DNA of 64,000 nt from Mycobacterium sp. E183. GTDB lineage: Bacteria; Actinomycetota; Actinomycetes; Mycobacteriales; Mycobacteriaceae. This document shows positions 41,873-49,349 of this stretch, in pieces (within the stretch, counting starts at the first letter, position 1; every line of letters begins with the position of its first letter). The stretch is from NCBI RefSeq assembly GCF_001667735.1, contig NZ_LZJN01000184.1, positions 23,603-87,602 on the forward strand, read 5' to 3'. Made by a program: the position numbers and the translations under genes. The notes under the pieces were generated by a model. That model searched no databases. It was given only the letters and a program-made list of their open reading frames with translations, and was not told where the DNA came from.

Positions 41873-42062
41873 TAGGCTGTTGTCAACGTTGGCGCCAAAT
41901 GGCTTGCCAGCACGTCGTGATCGATTCGTTATTTCCTCTCAGATCCCCGCGGGGCGCCGAGTCCGAGATGACTAGGTGCGCTCCGCACAGCCTCGAGTCG
42001 CGGCGATCGACGTTGCCATACGGGCAATCTCGCTACCACCGACGCTTTAGGGACAGTGAAAC
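41873..42062 (+). promoter_or_regulatory. Promoter and long 5' leader of the DEAD-box helicase gene
   Basis: TAGGCT (41873-41878) is a good -10. From a start near 41885 the mRNA would have a leader of about 178 nt, unusual here, where many genes look leaderless. The leader holds a perfect ccccgcgggg palindrome (41945-41954) and a short open frame beginning ATG 41899 that overlaps the helicase start out of frame (ends 42099). Long structured leaders are common on cold-responsive helicase genes, so post-transcriptional control is plausible. The upstream 41796-41872 shows nothing else. Confidence 0.45.
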
Positions 42063-43334
42063 ATGCTTGAAGACAAAACATTTGCGCACCTCGGGGTGAG
42101 CCCACCGCTGGTTGACGCGCTCGCCAAGGGCGGCGCCCACCGGCCGTTCCCAATCCAGATCGAGACCCTGCCGGACACGCTTGCCGGCCGTGATGTGTTG
42201 GGCCGCGGCAAGACCGGTAGCGGCAAGACGCTCGCCTTCTCGATCCCGCTGGTGAGCCGACTCGATGCGGGTAACCGCCGACCGGGCAAGCCGACCGGGC
42301 TGGTGTTGGCGCCCACCCGCGAACTCGCGACGCAGATCGCCGCGACCATCGCGCCGCTCGCCGCGGTTCGGGGTCTGCGCGTGACCACCGTCTTCGGCGG
42401 GGTGCCGCAGCACCGGCAGGCCGCGGCGCTGAAATCCGGCGTCGACATCGTCGTCGCCTGCCCGGGCCGGCTGGACGACCTGATGAAGCAGGGCATCGTC
42501 ACGCTGAGCGCCGTACAGGTGACCGTGATCGACGAGGCCGACCACATGGCCGATCTGGGCTTCCTGCCCACGGTCACCCGCATCTTGGCGGCCACGCCGG
42601 CGGCCGGGCAGCGGATGCTGTTCTCGGCCACTCTCGATGCCGCGGTCGACACCCTGGTGAAGCGATTCCTCAGCGACCCCGTGACGCGATCGGTCGCCGA
42701 ACCGGCATCCGTGACTCCCGCGATGACACATCATCTCTTCTGTGTCGACGGACCCCAGGCCAAGAAGGACCTGGTGCACCGGTTGGCCTCGGGCGAATCC
42801 CGGCGAATCCTGTTCATGCGGACCAAGCATCAGGCCCGGAAGCTGGCCCGCCAACTCACGCAGTCCGGCATCCCGTCGGTCGAGTTGCACGGCAACCTTT
42901 CCCAGAACGTGCGCGACCGAAACCTGGCGGCGTTCGCGGCCGGTCACGCGAGAGTGCTTGTGGCAACGGACATCGCCGCGCGTGGCGTGCACGTCGACAA
43001 CATCGAGCTGGTCGTCCATGTCGACCCGCCGCCGGAGCACAAGGCCTACCTGCACCGGTCCGGCCGCACGGCCCGCGCCGGCGCTTCCGGCGACGTGGTC
43101 ACCATCGTGTTGCCCGACCAACGCCGGGACGCCGAATCGATGATGCGCAAGGCTGCCATTCGCGCCGTGCCCCAGCAGGTAACCGCGGCCTCCCCCGTCA
43201 TCCACGCCCTGGCCGGCCAGCCGGCGCCACGCGAGGTCGTCGCGCCGGCCCCGGTGGCGACTCGTGCGCCCCGGGCGAGCGCGGCGCGCAACAGGCGACG
43301 CCGCTCGCGTCGCCCCGCCCCGGCGTCGCGGTAG
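42063..43334 (+). CDS. DEAD-box ATP-dependent RNA helicase
   Basis: A 423-residue helicase with motif Q FAHLGVSPPLVDALAKGGAH, Walker A GRGKTGSGKTLAFSIP, Ib GLVLAPTRELATQ, DEAD in VTVIDEADHMADLGFLP, SAT in LFSATLDAAVDTLVKRF and motif VI YLHRSGRTARAGASG. The C-terminus is a short Ala/Pro/Arg-rich tail ending RNRRRRSRRPAP, likely an RNA-binding extension as in RhlE/CsdA-type proteins. AGGGA lies upstream of the ATG. It does not belong to the M. tuberculosis Rv2119-Rv2120c interval, so it is an insertion relative to that order. Confidence 0.92.
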   Translation: MLEDKTFAHLGVSPPLVDALAKGGAHRPFPIQIETLPDTLAGRDVLGRGKTGSGKTLAFSIPLVSRLDAGNRRPGKPTGLVLAPTRELATQIAATIAPLAAVRGLRVTTVFGGVPQHRQAAALKSGVDIVVACPGRLDDLMKQGIVTLSAVQVTVIDEADHMADLGFLPTVTRILAATPAAGQRMLFSATLDAAVDTLVKRFLSDPVTRSVAEPASVTPAMTHHLFCVDGPQAKKDLVHRLASGESRRILFMRTKHQARKLARQLTQSGIPSVELHGNLSQNVRDRNLAAFAAGHARVLVATDIAARGVHVDNIELVVHVDPPPEHKAYLHRSGRTARAGASGDVVTIVLPDQRRDAESMMRKAAIRAVPQQVTAASPVIHALAGQPAPREVVAPAPVATRAPRASAARNRRRRSRRPAPASR

Positions 43335-43340
43335 GGACTG

Positions 43341-43463
43341 CCACTAGCCAATGGTGGCGGTGGCGACCCGCCGCGCCCGGCCAACGCCGCGCTTGCGATC
43401 GCCACTAGCCAATGGTGGCGACCCGCCGCGCCCGGCCAACGCCGCGCTTGCGATCGCCACTAG
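43341..43463 (-). repeat. Two and a bit inverted-orientation copies of the dispersed CTAG repeat
   Basis: Units at 43341-43401 (61 bp, with an extra gtggcg) and 43402-43456 (55 bp) read ccactagccaatggtggcga, cccgccgcgcccggccaacg, ccgcgcttgcgatcg; a third copy breaks off after ccactag. On the minus strand this is the array unit of 63471-64000 (cgatcgcaagcgcggcg...ccgggcgcggcgggtcgcc). They fill the gap between two convergent genes, and the last ctag supplies the stop codon of the oxidoreductase gene. Confidence 0.85.
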
Positions 43464-44842
43464 TGCAGCGGCGTCATCTCCTGCAGCATCGTGGGAATGA
43501 GCTCGCTGACGGTGGGATGGATGTGCATGGTGCGAGCCAGCGTCGTGTAGGGCGCTTTGGCCGACATGACGTCCAGGATCTCGTGAACGGCCTCGTCGCC
43601 GCCGACGCCGAAGATGGCCGCTCCCAGTATCTCCCGGGTGTCGGCATCCACGACGACTTTCATAAACCCTTGCGTCTCACCCTTTTCCACCGCCCGGCCG
43701 ACCCGCGTCATCGGACGCTTGCCTACCAGCGCCTTGCGTCCCGACGCACGTACCTGGTCAACGGTCATCCCGGCACGCCCCAGCGGCGGGTCGATGTAGA
43801 GCGCGTAGGTGGTGATGCGGTCGCTGACCCGGCGCGGGTCGTCGTCGAGCAGGTTGGCGGCGACGATCTCGAAATCGTTGTAAGAGGTGTGGGTGAAGGC
43901 GCCTTTGCCGTTGCAGTCTCCCATCGCCCAGATGTGGTCGACGTTCGTCTTGAGTTGGTCGTCGACGACGATGTAGCCGCGGGCGTCGGTCTGCACACCG
44001 GCCGCCTCGAGGCCCAGGTCGTCGGTGTTGGGCCGTCGGCCCACGGCCAGCAGCAGGTGACTGCCGGCGACCGGGGCGGCGCCGGCGCTCGGGGTCAGTT
44101 CAAAGCCATTGTCCTTCTTGGTGATTCGCACGTCATCCGCACCGACGATGACGTCGATGTCCTCGCCCTCCAGGATGTCGCGGACGGTGGCGGACACGTC
44201 CTCGTCCTCGCGGGATGCCAGCCGGGAACCCCGCTCGACGACGGTCACCCGGGCGCCGAAGCGCCGGTACATCTGGGCGAACTCCAGCGCGATGTAGCTA
44301 CCGCCGAGAATGACGAGGTGGCTTGGCAGCGTGTCGAGTTCGAGGATCGAGACGTTGGTCAAGAACTCGATGTCGGAGAGCCCGGGGATTTCCGGCACCA
44401 CCGCGCGACCGCCGACGTTGAGGAAGATCCGGTCGGCGTGCAGCACGTCTTGCCCGTCTCGGGAGTCGACACGCAACGTGTGCGGGTCCTCGAACCTTGC
44501 GTGCCCACGAAAGACGGTGCAACCGTCCATTCCCGCCAACCAGTCCTCGACGCCCTTTCGGTCGCCCAGCATGATTTCGTCCTTGCGTGCCTTGACTTTC
44601 GCCATGTCCACGCTGACCGGTCCGGTCGCCACTCCGAAATCCGCACCGCGGCGCGCGAGGTGGGCAGCGTACGCGCTGGCGACCAGGGTCTTGGTCGGGA
44701 TGCATCCGGTGTTCACGCATGTGCCGCCGATCAGTTTGCGCTCCACCAGCGCAACCCGTTGCCCGGCCCCAGTCAGCCGCCCGGCCAACGGGGGCCCGGC
44801 CTGCCCGGCGCCGACGATGATCGCGTCGAAATGCTGTGTCAC
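43460..44842 (-). CDS. FAD-dependent pyridine nucleotide-disulfide oxidoreductase (mercuric reductase-like)
   Basis: A 460-residue class I flavoprotein disulfide oxidoreductase. The FAD site is FDAIIVGAGQAGPPLAGRLT, the redox-active disulfide is in GGTCVNTGCIPTKTLVA, the NAD(P) site is LVILGGSYIALEFAQMYRRF, and the second FAD motif is NVDHIWAMGDCNGKGAFTHT. The active-site His is in MHIHPTVSELIPT. It lacks the N-terminal metal-binding domain and the C-terminal vicinal Cys pair of true MerA. The substrate is uncertain; Rv0794c-type enzymes are the nearest I recall. The stop codon TAG comes from the adjacent repeat. The GTG overlaps the DUF4126 stop (GTGA). Confidence 0.87.
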   Translation of the reverse strand: MTQHFDAIIVGAGQAGPPLAGRLTGAGQRVALVERKLIGGTCVNTGCIPTKTLVASAYAAHLARRGADFGVATGPVSVDMAKVKARKDEIMLGDRKGVEDWLAGMDGCTVFRGHARFEDPHTLRVDSRDGQDVLHADRIFLNVGGRAVVPEIPGLSDIEFLTNVSILELDTLPSHLVILGGSYIALEFAQMYRRFGARVTVVERGSRLASREDEDVSATVRDILEGEDIDVIVGADDVRITKKDNGFELTPSAGAAPVAGSHLLLAVGRRPNTDDLGLEAAGVQTDARGYIVVDDQLKTNVDHIWAMGDCNGKGAFTHTSYNDFEIVAANLLDDDPRRVSDRITTYALYIDPPLGRAGMTVDQVRASGRKALVGKRPMTRVGRAVEKGETQGFMKVVVDADTREILGAAIFGVGGDEAVHEILDVMSAKAPYTTLARTMHIHPTVSELIPTMLQEMTPLH

Positions 44843-45348
44843 TTAACGGCCGTCAGGATGTATTCCGTCAGCACGTGACCCGTCACCGCGGCGATGGCGA
44901 ACCCGCCCAAGATCGCGACCGCATCCTCGAGCAGCGCGATGGGCAGGTCCCTTCCGGCCACGGCGGCCAGCCGCTTGCGCGCCTGATAGCCGCCGAGTGT
45001 GCCGAGCACCGCGCCGATGACGCCGGCCCCGAGCGCGGTGAAGGTCCAGTGCGGCCAGGCGCCGAGCGCAGCCCCCGCCAATCCGCCCATGACGATCCTG
45101 GCGGCGAAGATCGGCGGCGCCGTGCGGGCCGGCGTCTTGGGCAGCTTGTCGTTGACCAGTTCGCCGACCGCGAGAACGGTGAAGACGATGACCGTGATGA
45201 TGTTGGCCATCCACGACGCCCACGTGCCATGCAGGTCGAGCCAGCCAAGATAGGCCGCCCAGGCGACCACGGCGGGGGCCGTCAGCGAACGCAGCCCGGC
45301 GATGACGCCAATCAGTAAAGCCAGCAGCAGAATAAGCGCGTGTGTCAC
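44839..45348 (-). CDS. DUF4126 membrane protein (Rv2120c homologue)
   Basis: A 169-residue membrane protein with about five hydrophobic stretches (HALILLLALLIGVIAGLRSL, MANIITVIVFTVLAVGEL, ALGAGVIGAVLGTLGGY, AVAILGGFAIAAVTGHVLTE). The start is GTG 45348, supported by AGGAGGG 7 nt upstream; the frame extends to 45402 without family likeness. The function is unknown. It is coupled to the oxidoreductase gene by a GTGA overlap, so a shared membrane redox or detoxification role is possible but unproven. Confidence 0.85.
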   Translation of the reverse strand: MTHALILLLALLIGVIAGLRSLTAPAVVAWAAYLGWLDLHGTWASWMANIITVIVFTVLAVGELVNDKLPKTPARTAPPIFAARIVMGGLAGAALGAWPHWTFTALGAGVIGAVLGTLGGYQARKRLAAVAGRDLPIALLEDAVAILGGFAIAAVTGHVLTEYILTAVK

Positions 45349-45471
45349 GAAGACCCTCCTGGGGATCGAACAGCCCGGCAATGGTGAGGGATGACGGCCC
45401 ATGAGGGTGACACGGGCAAACAGCCCTAGGCGGACGCTAACACAGCCGCGGTCGCGGCACCCGCCTCGAGC

Positions 45472-45522
45472 GTCACGCTAGCGTGACCGCCGGCGCCGAG
45501 CGTCACGCTAGAGTGGCGCTCG
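45472..45522. repeat. CTAG-centred palindromes downstream of hisG
   Basis: Positions 45472-45487 are a perfect palindrome (gtcacgctagcgtgac). Positions 45497-45522 (cgagcgtcac-gctaga-gtggcgctcg) form a 10-bp stem with one mismatch. They share the gccgag/CTAG design of the 547-600 pair, though with different arms. They lie after the hisG stop and before the next gene on the same strand, so they probably act as factor-independent or pause terminators without a T-tract. Confidence 0.65.
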
Positions 45523-45531
45523 AGCGGTTGG

Positions 45532-46389
45532 TCAGAACCGGCAGAACCTGATGTCGGAAGCCAGAATGGCTTTGGCGCCGATGGCGGCCAGCTCGTCCAT
45601 GATCTCGTTCACGCCACGGCGGGGCACGAGCGCGCGGATCGCGACCCAGTCCGGATCGGCGAGCGGCGCGATGGTCGGCGACTCCAAACCCGGCGTGATC
45701 GCCGTGGCCTTTTCCAGGACGGAACGCGGGCAGTCATAGTCGAGCATCAGGTATTGCTGCCCGAAAACCACACCCTGGATCCGCGCCACCAGCTGATCGC
45801 GCGCCGCTCGCGTGCCGCCCTGGCCGTCCGGGTCGGCGCCCTCGATCAGCACCGCCTCCGAATCGCACAGCGGATCGCCGAAGGCCACCAGGTCGTGCAG
45901 GCTCAGCGTGCGCCCGGAGCCGACTACGTCGGCGATGGCGTCGGCCACGCCGAGCTGCACCGAAATCTCCACCGCCCCGTCGAGTCGGATGACGGTCGCT
46001 TCAATGCCGCGTTCCGCCAGATCTTTTCGCACCAGATGGGGGTACGCGGTCGCGATCCGCTTACCGGCCAGGTCCGCCGTCGTCCACTCACGCCCGGCCG
46101 GGCCGGCGTAGCGAAAACTCGACGACCCGAAACCCAAGGCCAGCCTCTCGCGCACCGGCGCGTCCGAGTCGCGGACCAGATCGCGTCCGGTGATGCCGAA
46201 ATCGAGCTGCCCCGAACCCACATAGATCGCAATGTCTTTGGGCCGCAGGAAGAAGAACTCGACCTGGTTGACCGGGTCGATGACGGTGAGGTCCTTGGAG
46301 TCGGTGCGACGACGGTAGCCCGCCTCCGCGAGAATCTCGCTGGCCGGCTCGCTCAGCGTGCCCTTGTTGGGAACCGCGACCCGCAACAT
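45532..46389 (-). CDS. hisG: ATP phosphoribosyltransferase HisG (long form)
   Basis: A 285-residue enzyme catalysing the first committed step of histidine synthesis. MLRVAVPNKGTLSEPASEIL and VEFFFLRPKDIAIYVGSGQL are the catalytic-domain signatures. Residues 215-285 are the ACT-like regulatory domain of the long, histidine-inhibited form, so no HisZ is needed. The ATG at 46387-46389 is 2 nt after the hisE stop. The extension to 46518 is hisE shadow. Homologue: Rv2121c (284). Confidence 0.96.
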   Translation of the reverse strand: MLRVAVPNKGTLSEPASEILAEAGYRRRTDSKDLTVIDPVNQVEFFFLRPKDIAIYVGSGQLDFGITGRDLVRDSDAPVRERLALGFGSSSFRYAGPAGREWTTADLAGKRIATAYPHLVRKDLAERGIEATVIRLDGAVEISVQLGVADAIADVVGSGRTLSLHDLVAFGDPLCDSEAVLIEGADPDGQGGTRAARDQLVARIQGVVFGQQYLMLDYDCPRSVLEKATAITPGLESPTIAPLADPDWVAIRALVPRRGVNEIMDELAAIGAKAILASDIRFCRF

Positions 46390-46391
46390 CG

Positions 46392-46673
46392 TCAGAGCTT
46401 CCGGTAGACGTCGTCGAGCGACAGGCCACGCGCGATCATCAACACCTGCGTCCAGTAGAGCAACTGGCTGATCTCCTCGGCCAGCGCCTCGTCGGGTTCG
46501 TGTTCGGCGGCGAGCCATACCTCGCCGGCCTCTTCGAGGATCTTCTTGCCCAACCCGTGGATGCCACCGTCCAGGGCGGCAACCGTCGCGCTGCCGGCCG
46601 GCCGGCTACGGGCGCGCTCGCCCAACTCGGCGAACAGATCCTCAAACGTCTTCACGGCCAGCGATTGTTTCAC
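46392..46673 (-). CDS. hisE: Phosphoribosyl-ATP pyrophosphatase HisE
   Basis: A 93-residue all-alpha NTP pyrophosphohydrolase, the second histidine step. Metal-binding acidic motifs are GKKILEEAGEVWLAAEHEPD and EALAEEISQLLYW. The GTG start gives the length of Rv2122c (93). It forms the hisE-hisG operon. Upstream, 46674-46727 separate it from the tetR stop on the same strand. Confidence 0.96.
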   Translation of the reverse strand: MKQSLAVKTFEDLFAELGERARSRPAGSATVAALDGGIHGLGKKILEEAGEVWLAAEHEPDEALAEEISQLLYWTQVLMIARGLSLDDVYRKL

Positions 46674-46727
46674 GCGGCGGCGAGCAAAGTCACGGCGGTT
46701 TCCGCCGGTGACGTTTTGCGCCGCCGG

Positions 46728-47327
46728 TCAGTCGAACCCGGCGAGCGTCATGCGCAGCGCCTCTTCGAGCTGAACGTGAAACTCCGGGCCGTCGGGGGGC
46801 TGGGTGAGCCAGCGGTCGATGACGAATTTGGCCGTGGCCAAGCTGGTGTGCACCAACAGCGCGGGCCGGACGTCTGCCGCCGCGTCGACGCCCATGCGGG
46901 ACGCCACTTGCTCGACGAATTCGCGGTGTTCGATCTCGGTGACCAGCACCGATTGGCTCAGCAACCGCGGGGCGGTGGCGACGGCCTGGCGCCAAGTGTC
47001 CAGCGTCTGGACTTCGATGACCTCTTGGGCGCGCGCGACGAACAGCCGAATCAACGCCTCGACCGGTGACTCGTCCGGTGGTCTCGCGCTGTAGGACTCG
47101 ACGATCTCGGCGCTGGCCTCCCGGACGGGACCGACGAGCAGGCTCTCCTTGGTGGGTGCGTACCGGAAATAGGTGCTGATCGATACGCCGGCCGCCGAGG
47201 CGATCTCCTCGGTCGTCACGGCGTCGAAGCCGCGTTCGGCGAAAAGCCGCTGGGCGGTCTGCTGGATCTGCGAAACTAGCTCAGCACGACGCCGGTCCCG
47301 CAACGAGCCGGTGTTTGCTGAGGGCAT
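46728..47327 (-). CDS. TetR-family transcriptional regulator next to the mce operon
   Basis: A 199-residue regulator. The HTH is in the N-terminal 60 residues: QIQQTAQRLFAERGFDAVTT, EEIASAAGVSISTYFRYAPT. The C-terminal ligand domain has no recognised specificity. The ATG has GAAGGTGAAGG upstream. It is divergent from yrbEA across 306 bp, the usual place for a local mce repressor. It is absent from the corresponding M. tuberculosis position. Confidence 0.88.
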   Translation of the reverse strand: MPSANTGSLRDRRRAELVSQIQQTAQRLFAERGFDAVTTEEIASAAGVSISTYFRYAPTKESLLVGPVREASAEIVESYSARPPDESPVEALIRLFVARAQEVIEVQTLDTWRQAVATAPRLLSQSVLVTEIEHREFVEQVASRMGVDAAADVRPALLVHTSLATAKFVIDRWLTQPPDGPEFHVQLEEALRMTLAGFD

Positions 47328-47633
47328 GCCTTCACCTTCGTCAATCCGACATTGGAACCCCGCGGCGCTGTCCAGCGACGAACTCAGATGAGTGACTCTA
47401 CACTATTGAAAGTCGCTATCAAGTAGGCTAACGTGATGCGGCACACACCGATGAGCTGCAGAGTCTTGGGCGCCTGTTGACATTATTTTAATAAGAATTG
47501 GCTTCGACGGCGTCGGAAGTCGTCTGCTCGGCACTCAGGAATTCAGGGGTGGGGAGAGGGCCGATGGAAGCGGTAGCTGATAGTCGATGACGGTTGCCAT
47601 AAGTTTGCTGTGCGGGCTTTGGGTCACGCCGCT
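47328..47633. promoter_or_regulatory. tetR/mce divergent promoter region
   Basis: No gene is supported here. Toward yrbEA a good -10 TAGGCT lies at 47424-47429. Just upstream is an imperfect inverted arrangement (ctacactattga ... tatcaagtag, 47398-47426) that could be the TetR operator. Further on, 47477-47500 contains TTGACA followed by an AT-only tract with the perfect inverted repeat ttatt-tt-aataa, striking in GC-rich DNA. GTG 47610 could extend yrbEA by 8 codons. Confidence 0.45.
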
Positions 47634-48473
47634 ATGACGACGCAACTCGATGGTGTCGTCGCGATCCGGAACTGGTCGGTCGGGTACGTCAAGCGCCACC
47701 CGGTCGCGTCGCTGACCACGGTGGGCGAACAGTTCGTCTTGGGCGTGCGCACGGCACAGTATTTCTTCTTCGACCTGATGACCGGGCGATTTCAGTGGCA
47801 GGAGTTCGTCCGCCAGGGCGCATTCATGGCAGGCACCGCGGTGTTGCCGACCATCCTGGTGTCACTGCCGATCAGCGTCACGCTGTCCATCCAGTTCGCA
47901 CTGCTGGCCGGCCAGGTTGGGGCCACGTCGCTGGCCGGGGCCGCCAGCGGCCTGGCGGTCATCCGGCAGGGAGCATCGCTGGTGGCCGCGGTGCTGATGG
48001 CGTCGGCGGTCGGGTCGGCCATCACCGCCGATCTGGGCTCGCGAACGATGCGCGAAGAGAACGACGCGATGGAGGTGATGGGCGTCTCGGTGATCCGTCG
48101 TCTGGTGGTCCCCCGGTTGGCCGCCGCGGTGATGATCGGCGTGGCCCTCACCGGAGTCGTGTGCTTCGCCGGATTCTTCGCGAGCTACATGTTCAACGTG
48201 TACTTCCAGAACGGGGCGCCGGGCAGCTTCGTGTCGACGTTCGCCTCCTTCGCGACGACCGACGACATGATCCTGGCGCTGGTCAAGGCGGTCGTGTTCG
48301 GCGCCATCGTGGCCATCGTGTCGAGCCAGAAAGGCTTGTCCACCAAGGGCGGACCTACGGGCGTCGCAAACTCGGTGAACGCGGCGGTCGTCGAGGCCAT
48401 CCTGCTACTGATGATTGTCAACGTCGCCATCAGCCAGCTCTACATCATGTTGTCCCCCAGGACGGGGCTGTGA
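47634..48473 (+). CDS. yrbEA: Mce-associated ABC permease YrbE A
   Basis: A 279-residue MlaE/YrbE permease with about five to six membrane helices and the conserved cytoplasmic EExDAME motif (REENDAMEVMGVSVIRRLVV) that contacts the MceG ATPase. Other family blocks are FMAGTAVLPTILVSLPISVT and GSAITADLGSRTM. Start ATG 47634 (MTTQLDG) is preferred; GTG 47610 is possible. It is the first gene of a lipid-import operon that is not one of mce1-4 by position. The number of the cluster (mce5-8) cannot be fixed from here. Confidence 0.92.
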   Translation: MTTQLDGVVAIRNWSVGYVKRHPVASLTTVGEQFVLGVRTAQYFFFDLMTGRFQWQEFVRQGAFMAGTAVLPTILVSLPISVTLSIQFALLAGQVGATSLAGAASGLAVIRQGASLVAAVLMASAVGSAITADLGSRTMREENDAMEVMGVSVIRRLVVPRLAAAVMIGVALTGVVCFAGFFASYMFNVYFQNGAPGSFVSTFASFATTDDMILALVKAVVFGAIVAIVSSQKGLSTKGGPTGVANSVNAAVVEAILLLMIVNVAISQLYIMLSPRTGL

Positions 48474-48474
48474 C

Positions 48475-49338
48475 ATGACGGCGTCCGCTTATCAACCGTT
48501 GGCACCGATTTCGGTCCCGCTCGTCCGGCTCTACCGACGGGGCAAAGTGCCGATCATTCGGCTCGGGCACCTGCTGGTCTTCTTCGTCCGCGCGCTCGTC
48601 GCGGTCCCGCTTGCCCTGCGCCAGTACCGGGGCGAGTTCCTGCGGTTGCTGTCGAACATCACCTGGGGCAACGGCTCGATCGTGGTGGGCGGCGGCACCG
48701 CCGGCGTGGCCGTCGTGCTCGGCATGACGGTCGGGGCGCTCGTGGGAATCGAGGGCTACAACTTCCTGGACCTGCTCGGCCTGGGGCCCGCCACCGGTTT
48801 CGTCTCGTCGTTGGTCAACACCCGCGAGCTGGCCCCGCTGATGGCATCGCTGGCCTTCGCCATGCAGGGCGGCTGCCGCTTCACCGCCCAACTGGGCTCC
48901 ATGCGCATCGCCGAAGAGATCGATGCCATGGAATCGATTGCGATCCGGCCGATTCCGTACCTCGTCACCACCCGGCTGATCGCCTCGGTGGTGGCGATCG
49001 TCCCGCTGTACGCCGCATGCCTGGCGATCGGCTACCTGAGCACCCAAGTGGTGGTGGGACTGGGCAGCGGTGGCTCGACCGGTTCCTACCTGCATTACTT
49101 CACGTTGATGCTGGCGGGGCAGGACATCGTCTATTCCCTGATCAAGGCCGTCATCTTCGTCTGGATCGCCTCCACGATCCAGTGCTACTACGGGTACTAC
49201 GCCGGCGGCGGACCGGAGGGCGTCGGGGTCGCCGCGGGCCACGGCATGCGGGCCAGCATCACCGTCGTGATCATCGTGAACATGCTGCTCACCATGGCGC
49301 TTTGGGGCGTCGACTCCGGCGCACGGTTCGGCGGGTAG
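48475..49338 (+). CDS. yrbEB: Mce-associated ABC permease YrbE B
   Basis: A 287-residue second permease half. The motif AEEIDAMESIAIRPIPYLVT replaces the strict DAMEVLG form. GPATGFVSSLVNTRELAPLM and the family run of hydrophobic helices are present, as is SLIKAVIFVWIASTIQCYYG near the C-terminus. The ATG is 1 nt after the yrbEA stop. Together with YrbEA it forms the transmembrane channel of the Mce transporter. Confidence 0.92.
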   Translation: MTASAYQPLAPISVPLVRLYRRGKVPIIRLGHLLVFFVRALVAVPLALRQYRGEFLRLLSNITWGNGSIVVGGGTAGVAVVLGMTVGALVGIEGYNFLDLLGLGPATGFVSSLVNTRELAPLMASLAFAMQGGCRFTAQLGSMRIAEEIDAMESIAIRPIPYLVTTRLIASVVAIVPLYAACLAIGYLSTQVVVGLGSGGSTGSYLHYFTLMLAGQDIVYSLIKAVIFVWIASTIQCYYGYYAGGGPEGVGVAAGHGMRASITVVIIVNMLLTMALWGVDSGARFGG

Positions 49339-49349
49339 GTCGGGGGAAC

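Noticed and set aside
41899..42099. Independent 66-residue gene before the helicase
   Set aside because: It overlaps the helicase start out of frame, has no ribosome-binding site and shows no family likeness. It is kept only as a possible regulatory upstream frame.
43460..44842. True mercuric reductase
   Set aside because: It lacks the N-terminal metal-binding domain and the C-terminal vicinal cysteines, and there are no mer genes nearby.
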